Below, in pieces: positions 1 to 5,393 of a DNA stretch of 5,393 nucleotides (position 1 is the first letter of the stretch; every line of letters starts with the position of its first letter). Source of the DNA: an uncultured Bacteroidales bacterium (GTDB lineage Bacteria; Bacteroidota; Bacteroidia; Bacteroidales; Muribaculaceae); assembly GCA_900552315.1 (NCBI GenBank), contig URZM01000154.1, forward strand, positions 1 through 5,393, given 5' to 3'. The translations under genes and the position numbers were made by a program. A model generated the notes under the pieces. It had not been told where the DNA came from, did not search any database, and saw only the letters and a program-made list of their open reading frames with translations.

Positions 1-141
1 GTTGTTCTTGAGTTCCACGCCGTTCTGGGCGTAGTCATACACGGCGCTCAGGCCGTCATAAATCTCGCTGCTCTGGAACACGAACCCGTACTCCTTGGCA
101 TGGGCCACTATCGTCTTGAAGACATCCTCTTGCTTTGCCAT
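1..141 (-). CDS. glyQS: glycine--tRNA ligase (glycyl-tRNA synthetase), N-terminal fragment cut by the window edge
   Basis: The enzyme attaches glycine to tRNA-Gly in the cytoplasm using ATP, and is a class II aminoacyl-tRNA synthetase. Only the first 47 codons are present; the frame is open to the window edge, and the bulk of the protein, including the class II catalytic motifs, lies beyond base 1. The ATG at 141 gives MAKQEDVFKTIV, followed by KEYGFVF, SSEIYDGLSAVYDY and NGVELKNN. I recognise these as the conserved N-terminus of the single-chain (alpha2) enzyme, in which the SSEIYGG/SSEIYDG segment belongs to motif 1. There is no Shine-Dalgarno sequence before the ATG, as is usual in Bacteroidota. 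The gene has its own promoter about 65 nt upstream, so it is probably transcribed independently of the restriction operon that precedes it on the same strand. The symbol glyS is also used for this form. Identity is confident; the full length cannot be seen. Confidence 0.93.
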   Translation of the reverse strand, partial: MAKQEDVFKTIVAHAKEYGFVFQSSEIYDGLSAVYDYAQNGVELKNN

Positions 142-184
142 ATCTGTAAATGCGTAATGCTTGTATTAAAATTTAACTTGGTCC

Positions 185-200
185 GGCAGCAGCCGCTGCC
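185..200 (-). promoter_or_regulatory. perfect stem-loop at the predicted 5' end of the glyQS transcript
   Basis: GGCAGC (185-190) and GCTGCC (195-200) are perfect inverted repeats around a 4-nt loop. On the minus strand this reads GGCAGC-GGCT-GCTGCC. It begins where transcription should start, given a -7 box ending at 207. A 6-bp GC-rich hairpin in the first 16 nt of an mRNA could protect its 5' end or affect early elongation. It is too short for a T-box, and no T-box or specifier features are visible. The role is inferred; only the symmetry is seen. Confidence 0.4.
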
Positions 201-206
201 AGAGTG

Positions 207-238
207 CAAAGATAACAATAAATTCCGAAACCCGCAAA
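207..238 (-). promoter_or_regulatory. Bacteroidota-type promoter for glyQS
   Basis: On the minus strand TATCTTTG (214 down to 207) is a perfect match to the Bacteroidota -7 consensus TAnnTTTG. A TTTG at 238-235, 20 nt upstream, fits the -33 element read by the Bacteroidota primary sigma factor. The expected transcription start is near 200-202, giving glyQS a leader of about 60 nt. Both elements are seen directly; the start site is inferred from usual spacing. Confidence 0.8.
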
Positions 239-253
239 ACCCGCTTCCCGCCT

Positions 254-276
254 TCGCCTCGGCGAGAGACACTCTC
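254..276. repeat. overlapping GC-rich inverted repeats in the spacer between the restriction operon and glyQS
   Basis: Two short inverted repeats share bases here. TCGCC (254-258) pairs with GGCGA (261-265), and GAGAG (264-268) pairs with CTCTC (272-276) around a 3-nt loop. Because they overlap, an RNA could adopt one or the other. They lie about 75-95 nt past the stop of the large restriction gene and upstream of the glyQS promoter, where a terminator for the operon would be expected. No T-run follows on the minus strand, so this is not a classic intrinsic terminator. The rest of the 142-348 spacer holds only the glyQS promoter, its leader hairpin, a direct repeat of CGTGACA (316-322 and 333-339 on the minus strand) and a GCGGGTTT tandem beside the -33 box. 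Confidence 0.3.
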
Positions 277-348
277 CGAGAGCCCCGGGAAGGATTCATT
301 TATAGGCATGGTACCTGTCACGAGCTGTATCTTGTCACGTGTGGCGTG

Positions 349-3300
349 CTATTCCATCTTCTTTATCTTGGACTCGATGAACTCGATCTCCTCGTCTGTA
401 AGCCCGTATTTCGCATACAGCTGCCTGTCAATCTCCTCGACGCTCGCGCTCCAGTCAATGTCGCTCTCCGCCGTGAAATCCTGCATCGGCACGTTTGCCC
501 AAGTGTCCTTGGGATTGTCTTGGGTAACTTTCAAGGTTCCCAATAATGCTCTGCAAAATTTTGTCTTGAGATACTTGAGGCAGGCGAGTGCCTCATCTTG
601 TCGGTCGAATTTTCCAAATGAAATGAAGGACTGGGTGATACCCATGTTGGGTGTGCCTATAATTGGGGTGGACAGAGTTTCTCCTAAAGCTCCGGTGCCG
701 TTGCTCTTGGGCACGAAGACTTTCCATTTATGGAGGTTGGGGTGGTTTTCCAAAAGCTCATGGCACATCCAACGCCATTCACGTTGATTGTCCACCAATC
801 CCAGTATATGCACGTCGTTCCCTGAGGCGCATCGTTCAGAAAATATTTTGTCAAACGAGAAAATAGAGGTGGTGAGCCTTTTCTCTCGTCCCTCGCTCCC
901 GATTGCGCTTTTCAGGTGAGGGTGTATTTTGTAAAGTGTGGTCAGATTGAACTTGTTCTGTGGGTAAATAATTCCGGTGAGTGCTTTAGAACCATTGCGG
1001 GCTACTTTGGACAGTATGCCTCTTAGCTCCTTGTATGGCGTGAATCTCACGACTGGACCGAGCACCTTGTCCAGGTCTCGGATACATGTGGCCACTCCTC
1101 CTTTAATGTCTACGTCCGGAAACACGCTTTTGCTTGAGGATGAATATTTGAGAATATTGAAATGCAAATCGTTTAAGCGAGCCTTGTTCCACTTGGCAGG
1201 AGTTTTTCCTGCATTGAAAATATACCTGGCGGGCGTGATCAATGTGGACAGTCTCGAGATATCGAAGGCGACATCCATGAAGCAATTGTATATAGGTGCA
1301 TCGCTTGTATTCTGGTTTACAACTTGGTAGGGAGGGTTGCCTATTGTCGCTGCGAATTTCATTTCTTTGAGGGTGCTTAGGATGTTGTCTTTTTTGGCCT
1401 TGTCTATTATGTCGTAACTGGTGAAGGTGTCGTAGATGTGGCTTACAGGCTCGCCGAGCAGCTTGTATACTTTGCGGGTGAACTCGAGGGCTAGCGGCGA
1501 GGTGCATACTGAGAACACCTTACCGGAGGCGGCTTGCCCGTAACGGTTCTTGAGTGCCACGGCGAACTCTCCCTGCTTGGAGGCTATGTCGAGTACAGGA
1601 CCCCTCTCGAACAGGTCGGCGGGAAGAGCCGACACCATCTCTCGGGCTATGTACTGCGGTGTCACCACCTCTGACTCGGACATGCGTCCGAATTTCGCAA
1701 GGGCCTTTTCGGCTCGCTCTTGCGGGCTCTTGGCCGGGTCGTTGCCAAGCTTGTTGGTCTTGTGTATGGTGTAGTCCAGCTTATTGAGAATAAGGGGATT
1801 GAGATGAGTCTGTAGCAGTATTAGCGTTTCGCGTTCCAAGGCGAGAGCGGCGCTTATCCTGCGGTTGTCCTCAGTAGTGCCCATCACTTTTATGATGTCC
1901 TCGAGGCATGTAACCGTCTCATCGGTCAGGAACGCGAAGAACAGAAGCAGGGAGTAATAGGCCGCAATCTTCTCGGCATTGAGCTGATTGGCATCTGTGC
2001 CGCCGGCGCCGTCACGGCCTGCGGGTGCGCTCTCTTTCCGGTTGTCGCCATCCCTTTCCTGCGGGTCGGTGTCATCGCCGTCGCCGTTGCCGTTGCCTCC
2101 ATGTTTGTTCTGGTGGGCTTTGGCGAGTATTCCCTTCTTTGACTTTACCGGGTTGAGTGAGGATATGATTTTCCCAAGCTCCGCCACGTCGAGGAGTGAG
2201 AGGTCTGCCGGAAGTTCCGATGCCTCGTCCACTACGCTGCGGGTGGAAGCGTAGTCCATGACACGGTCCAGTATGTCGCCCGCGCTGACCTCGCGCAGCT
2301 TGTTGTGGTCAAGCGTGATTACCGGCGAGATGGACAGCTCGGCCGCTATGCGCTCTTTCAGCTGTGTGTTGCCCCTGCTCTCGGTGTTCACGTTGTAGAT
2401 AAGGCTTTTGGCCTCCTGCATGTGGAACATGCGGTTGGGGTCGAAGTCCACGAGTATGGTCTGTGGCTTTTTGTCGAGCCTTATCTCCTTGCCGTCCGCG
2501 TTTGTGAATTTCTCTACGTAAGGGTTCTGGAGCATGAAGATGGCTTGGTCATACTCTTCAGGCGACGAGGTCTGCTTCAGATAGAGCATTGTGTCCCACT
2601 CAGGCACCGTCACTCCGGTGAGCATACGGTTTACAGTGAGGGTCAGTGTCTTGCGCCCCTCCTTTTCGAGGGCCGATATCTTATGCTTGATGTCTTCGAC
2701 TGTTCCGGAACGCTTTTCCGTTTCTGCACTGGAGATGTTCAGAATCTCATATTCACCCAGGTTCTTGAACTCATCGCGATGCTCGTTGATAAGCTTTTCC
2801 ATGGCGTCGCACGAGGCGCAGTAGGGGAGTACCATCACTATGTGGCGGCACAGCTTGCCTGCCTTGATGCGCTCGTTGTCCAGAAACCCGAGCACGTTGC
2901 AGTCGTCCTTGCTCCCGTCTATCACTTTCAGGAAATCAAGCACCACCTCTTCGTGGACGAAAATATTGTGTATCGGGTCGTTGCCCTCGAGCGACCGGGG
3001 CTTGAACAGTTCAGAGAACGAGGCTGTGGCTCCGTTGCTTTCCAGCTCCTTGATTTTGTTGAGCGACGCGCGGTTGGGCGTGAAGGCGAAGCGTATCATC
3101 TGCGGGAACCCGTAGTAGGGGTTCATCCATTCATCCTCACGGTCTGCTTCATCCTTGGCACGGTTTTTCTCGTCCCACATCCTTTTGGCCTCGGCAATCT
3201 CTGTGAACGGAACGAAGGCAATTATGTCTTCAGGCTCGAATTTGCCCCCCATGAGTATGCGGTACGGCGTGCCTGAGAGGTGCAGCGTGGTCTGCACTCG

Positions 3301-4287
3301 GAGTTCCTTGATTTCTTTATTAAGGCCCTCAAGGGTATCCAAGTCTTTGCGTTGGCGTTTGGACTCGTTCTTGTTCAGAATTACTTGGCCGTAATGCTGA
3401 GCTCCTGCGCCGAAATGGGTCTCGTCCACTATGAGCATGTCCCACTGAATGTTGAAGACCTCACAGTGTTTCGCTTTCATTTCTTTGCCCTGGAGGTCTT
3501 GCAGAGAGAGGAAGAGCACGACTTTATCTCCGCGCTCGCGTGCCTTGTGCAGATAGTTGTGGTCTCTTATCAGATTTTTGCTGGTGGCAAAGGTGTAGCC
3601 CTCGAAATTGCCGTGGCCTTCTACAGCCAGGTGCCATTCGCCCTGTACCTGCGGCTTGGCGGTTACAACCAGCACGAGCGATGCGTCTGCCTCCTTGGCG
3701 CAGCAAAGCGATGTGAACGTCTTGCCGAATCGCATCACGGCATACATCAGCAGGTCGGTGCGCCCAAGTTCCATCGCACGCTTGAACTTGTCGACCACTG
3801 CTTTCTGGTTTTCCCGCAGTTCCAATTCAGGTCCGCGCACGGGCTTGTACTCTTGTGGCAGCCTGTCCGGAGAGTAAAGGGCATATCTGAGATCCTTGTC
3901 TCGGGCGCTGCGGTTGATGTCTTCCACAGCCTCGCCCACGTCTTCCTTGGTCGCGTCCTTGAAGAACTCGGAGGAGTAATACACCCCGAGGGGCAGGTCT
4001 TCCCTCCTTAGCCGTTGCCGGGACTTCTCTCTCATCAGGAATTGGTGCACCTGGTAGTCCCTGAATATGGTGCTTTCGTCTATCTTGGCGGAGTGCTGGC
4101 ACTCGAAGCGTAGGTCCGGATATTTATGCCTCCACTCGTCTAAGCGCTCCTCCACCGGGCGGTAGGTGTCCCCGACCTTCAGGTAGTTGGGTATGGTCTG
4201 CGTGGTGAAGGCATATATATGCGGCTCCACGCGGCCTATGATTATCCGCTTCAGGATGTCGGTGTCGGTCCGCTCAACGTTTTCCAT
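349..4287 (-). CDS. GIY-YIG-like / SF2 helicase / Eco57I-type N6-adenine methyltransferase fusion (restriction-modification enzyme)
   Basis: This 1312-residue protein appears to combine DNA cleavage, translocation, adenine methylation and target recognition in one chain. Residues about 20-115 resemble GIY-YIG/T5orf172: IYAF (24-27), LKVGDT (36-41), arginines 43 and 48, an FRDYQVH helix (75-81) and SSEFF (105-109). An SF2 motor spans about 152-600: Walker A-like AVMRFGKT (183-190), DETH (288-291), SGTP (338-341), motif V near RMLTGVTVPEW (554-564) and motif VI near QAIFMLQN (581-588). A Gly/Asn/Asp-rich hinge (about 715-770) and helical coupler lead to the methyltransferase: TPQYIAREMV (876-885), motif I LDIASKQGEF (899-908) and NPPYQ (984-988), typical of N6-adenine methylation. 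Target recognition probably occupies about 1075-1275, followed by a conserved-looking tail IDRQLYAKYGLTDEE. The order recalls type ISP enzymes, but with a different nuclease. Its ATG overlaps the end of the upstream partner by 14 nt. Odd features are Walker A lacking its usual first glycine, motif VI lacking arginines, a degenerate motif I and a lower-GC target-recognition region. Domains are confident; nuclease activity is inferred. Confidence 0.9.
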   Translation of the reverse strand: MENVERTDTDILKRIIIGRVEPHIYAFTTQTIPNYLKVGDTYRPVEERLDEWRHKYPDLRFECQHSAKIDESTIFRDYQVHQFLMREKSRQRLRREDLPLGVYYSSEFFKDATKEDVGEAVEDINRSARDKDLRYALYSPDRLPQEYKPVRGPELELRENQKAVVDKFKRAMELGRTDLLMYAVMRFGKTFTSLCCAKEADASLVLVVTAKPQVQGEWHLAVEGHGNFEGYTFATSKNLIRDHNYLHKARERGDKVVLFLSLQDLQGKEMKAKHCEVFNIQWDMLIVDETHFGAGAQHYGQVILNKNESKRQRKDLDTLEGLNKEIKELRVQTTLHLSGTPYRILMGGKFEPEDIIAFVPFTEIAEAKRMWDEKNRAKDEADREDEWMNPYYGFPQMIRFAFTPNRASLNKIKELESNGATASFSELFKPRSLEGNDPIHNIFVHEEVVLDFLKVIDGSKDDCNVLGFLDNERIKAGKLCRHIVMVLPYCASCDAMEKLINEHRDEFKNLGEYEILNISSAETEKRSGTVEDIKHKISALEKEGRKTLTLTVNRMLTGVTVPEWDTMLYLKQTSSPEEYDQAIFMLQNPYVEKFTNADGKEIRLDKKPQTILVDFDPNRMFHMQEAKSLIYNVNTESRGNTQLKERIAAELSISPVITLDHNKLREVSAGDILDRVMDYASTRSVVDEASELPADLSLLDVAELGKIISSLNPVKSKKGILAKAHQNKHGGNGNGDGDDTDPQERDGDNRKESAPAGRDGAGGTDANQLNAEKIAAYYSLLLFFAFLTDETVTCLEDIIKVMGTTEDNRRISAALALERETLILLQTHLNPLILNKLDYTIHKTNKLGNDPAKSPQERAEKALAKFGRMSESEVVTPQYIAREMVSALPADLFERGPVLDIASKQGEFAVALKNRYGQAASGKVFSVCTSPLALEFTRKVYKLLGEPVSHIYDTFTSYDIIDKAKKDNILSTLKEMKFAATIGNPPYQVVNQNTSDAPIYNCFMDVAFDISRLSTLITPARYIFNAGKTPAKWNKARLNDLHFNILKYSSSSKSVFPDVDIKGGVATCIRDLDKVLGPVVRFTPYKELRGILSKVARNGSKALTGIIYPQNKFNLTTLYKIHPHLKSAIGSEGREKRLTTSIFSFDKIFSERCASGNDVHILGLVDNQREWRWMCHELLENHPNLHKWKVFVPKSNGTGALGETLSTPIIGTPNMGITQSFISFGKFDRQDEALACLKYLKTKFCRALLGTLKVTQDNPKDTWANVPMQDFTAESDIDWSASVEEIDRQLYAKYGLTDEEIEFIESKIKKME
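2074..2097 (-). repeat. in-frame hexanucleotide repeat (four copies of GGCRAY) in the hinge of the large protein
   Basis: On the minus strand the codons read GGC AAC, GGC AAC, GGC GAC, GGC GAT, encoding Gly-Asn twice and then Gly-Asp twice (residues 731-738). The tract sits in a low-complexity stretch (about 715-770) joining the helicase to the coupler and methyltransferase. The unit is 6 bp, so slippage would lengthen or shorten the linker by two residues without breaking the frame. Confidence 0.7.
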
Positions 4288-5323
4288 TCTTGCGCTCGGG
4301 TATCAGTGACACGAATGTTATGGGCTTGCCCTCCTCCCAGTCCATGATCAGGCAATACACGCCATTGTGCATGTGCATATTCTGCTTCTTGCAGCCGGGG
4401 CAGTCGAGCAGGGTAGGAGGCTCGTCCGCCACGCCTGTTTCCTCGTCGTCGAAGAGCGAGAGCTGTTGCTGTGCCGGCTTGGGAGTCTTGGTGCATGACC
4501 CGGGTATCACGCATTTCAGACCATCCATCTGCCAGATGTTCCAGGATATGATTTCAGCGAATCTCATAAGCAGGTCCATGCCCAGGTCCGTGTGGAACTT
4601 GTGCTCATGATACTCCACCATGGTCATGAGCATCGACTCGCGGGCGAGCAGCAGGTTGTCTCCCTGCCATTCATACCCGTAAGTGCCTTTCAGGGCGAGA
4701 GTTGCCCACTCCACCCATTCCTCGTGGGAGGAGGTGTGCTCGTCTACTATGCGCAGCTTGCGGTCCAGTATTCCTATGCGGCGCTCAACCGGAATCGGCC
4801 CCCCGGTCACCGTGTCGTAACGGCTTGCCAGAAACGGGGCCTCCCCGCAGGTGATCTCCAGCCGGTTCTCCCTCACGTAGGTCTGCCAGCTCTTACCCTC
4901 CGGGAACTCTATGGGGCCGGGAGTTACCTCCCAGGTGTTCGGCTTGCCCTGCTCCTCTATCTCGGTGTTGAACACGTTCTTGCGTCCGAACCAGGACTCG
5001 TCGATGGCGTTGACCATGGTGTTGCATACCCATGAAGGGGTGAAAATCTCGGCCATGGCGCGGCTGCGCTTATGCTTTTGTTCGCGGGACTTCACAGCGC
5101 GAGGCACTATCACGTTCCCGTTCTCGCCCGTGATGGCCTCCACCCGAATCTGGTCATTGTACTGATACCCCTTCCCACGCTCGGCATAATTGTCAGTGCC
5201 CCAGAATATGTTGACATTGCGCTTGTCCGTGGTGAGGGTGCGGTCTATGAGCAAAGTCTCGAGCAGGGCGTCCGAGAGGTTGAAAAGCATGTTCTCACTT
5301 ATGTCTGCTTGGGGTGTGGCCAT
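4274..5323 (-). CDS. restriction endonuclease subunit M-like protein with partial methyltransferase motifs and a clamp-binding-like peptide
   Basis: This 349-residue protein resembles those annotated 'restriction endonuclease subunit M', usually found beside an Eco57I-type helicase-methyltransferase. MAEIFTPSWVC (90-100) resembles motif X. LEITCGEAPFL (155-165) matches the motif I pattern LDPACGxGxFL. YGYEWQGDNLLLAR (214-227) resembles motif II. ISWNIWQMDGL (259-269) resembles motif III, with Asp267. No NPPY or equivalent motif IV follows, so it probably cannot methylate alone and may support the NPPY-bearing partner. A presumably flexible segment contains QLSLF (287-291), identical to the sliding-clamp binding consensus. 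The tail has CPGC (308-311), His317, His319 and Cys324, a possible small zinc site. I chose the ATG at 5323 because the upstream in-frame TTG at 5350 lies inside the -7 promoter box; MATPQADISENM then follows a short leader without Shine-Dalgarno. The stop overlaps the next gene by 14 nt, suggesting translational coupling. Association with restriction-modification is confident; molecular role is not. Confidence 0.82.
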   Translation of the reverse strand: MATPQADISENMLFNLSDALLETLLIDRTLTTDKRNVNIFWGTDNYAERGKGYQYNDQIRVEAITGENGNVIVPRAVKSREQKHKRSRAMAEIFTPSWVCNTMVNAIDESWFGRKNVFNTEIEEQGKPNTWEVTPGPIEFPEGKSWQTYVRENRLEITCGEAPFLASRYDTVTGGPIPVERRIGILDRKLRIVDEHTSSHEEWVEWATLALKGTYGYEWQGDNLLLARESMLMTMVEYHEHKFHTDLGMDLLMRFAEIISWNIWQMDGLKCVIPGSCTKTPKPAQQQLSLFDDEETGVADEPPTLLDCPGCKKQNMHMHNGVYCLIMDWEEGKPITFVSLIPERKNGKR

Positions 5324-5347
5324 AGGGGAATCGGATTCTTGCAGGTG

Positions 5348-5380
5348 CAAATTTACGAAATTATTTGGATATTCAGGTGC
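5348..5380 (-). promoter_or_regulatory. putative Bacteroidota promoter of the restriction-modification operon
   Basis: TAAATTTG on the minus strand (5355 down to 5348) matches the -7 consensus TAnnTTTG exactly. The -33 position is poor: only CCTG at 5377-5374 is near the right spacing, with no TTTG. Transcription would start near 5342, leaving a leader of about 20 nt before the ATG at 5323. The weak -33 suggests low basal expression or help from an activator; that is inference. Confidence 0.55.
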
Positions 5381-5382
5381 CC

Positions 5383-5392
5383 TTATATATAA
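5383..5392. repeat. 10-bp perfect AT palindrome upstream of the operon promoter
   Basis: TTATATATAA is a perfect palindrome ending one base before the window edge and about 28 nt upstream of the -7 box. It could be an upstream promoter element or regulator site, or chance in AT-rich intergenic DNA. The window ends too soon to see what lies beyond. Confidence 0.25.
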
Positions 5393-5393
5393 A

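Noticed and set aside
254..290. Intrinsic terminator for the restriction operon
   Set aside because: The inverted repeats are short, imperfect when combined, and not followed by a T-run on the minus strand, so I listed them only as repeats.
166..309. Minus-strand 47-codon frame starting MPINESFPGL in the spacer upstream of glyQS
   Set aside because: It runs through the -33 and -7 boxes and the predicted transcription start of glyQS, has no ribosome site or promoter of its own, and has low-complexity Arg/Ser/Gly composition. An overlapping frame at 108-299 fails for the same reasons and also overlaps the glyQS start.
2305..3276. Long plus-strand open frame of 323 codons
   Set aside because: It lies entirely antisense to the helicase part of the large gene, shows no recognisable motif, and is explained by the GC-rich codon bias of the opposite strand. 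The same applies to the plus-strand frames at 3280-4011 and 4592-5035.
349..5323. BREX, DISARM or a classic type I system
   Set aside because: No PglZ, BrxL, DrmA/DrmB or HsdS-type gene is present; the pair is self-contained with nuclease-like, motor, methyltransferase and target-recognition regions in one chain.
5324..5350. TTG start nine codons upstream of the chosen start of the small restriction gene
   Set aside because: The TTG overlaps the TAAATTTG -7 element and would lie upstream of the predicted transcription start; the ATG at 5323 is the better start.
1..5393. CRISPR array, tRNA, rRNA or insertion sequence
   Set aside because: No regularly spaced repeats, no cloverleaf-like sequence, no transposase frame and no terminal inverted repeats were seen.

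Overview
The window looks like Bacteroidota, most likely a gut Bacteroidales. Three things support this. The 47-residue fragment at the left edge is the N-terminus of a Bacteroidota-style glycyl-tRNA synthetase. Two intergenic stretches carry the Bacteroidota -7 promoter word TAnnTTTG. None of the three genes has a Shine-Dalgarno sequence. The family within Bacteroidales cannot be fixed from this sequence alone; the fairly high GC of the coding DNA would suit a Muribaculaceae-like genome.

All genes lie on the minus strand, so transcription runs right to left. From the right edge: a promoter (about 5348-5380), then a 349-residue protein of the 'restriction endonuclease subunit M' type (4274-5323). 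Overlapping it by 14 nt is a 1312-residue multidomain protein (349-4287) with a GIY-YIG/T5orf172-like domain, an SF2 helicase motor, a hinge and helical coupler, an Eco57I-type N6-adenine methyltransferase with NPPY, and a target-recognition region. A 207-nt spacer (142-348) follows, with a textbook promoter for the next gene, a hairpin at its predicted transcript start and GC-rich inverted repeats. The window ends in the first 47 codons of glyQS (1-141).

The two overlapping genes are best read as one restriction-modification operon. The large protein resembles single-chain type ISP enzymes (nuclease, helicase, coupler, methylase, target recognition), but its N-terminal nuclease is GIY-YIG-like instead of Mrr-like. 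The small partner has methyltransferase-like motifs X, I, II and III but no NPPY. The large protein has NPPY, but its motifs I and II are unusual, so the two may together make one methyltransferase. The small protein also carries QLSLF, a perfect match to the bacterial sliding-clamp binding consensus. Catalytic activity and pairing are inferences; the domain identities rest on motifs read by eye. glyQS is a housekeeping neighbour with its own promoter and is probably not functionally linked.
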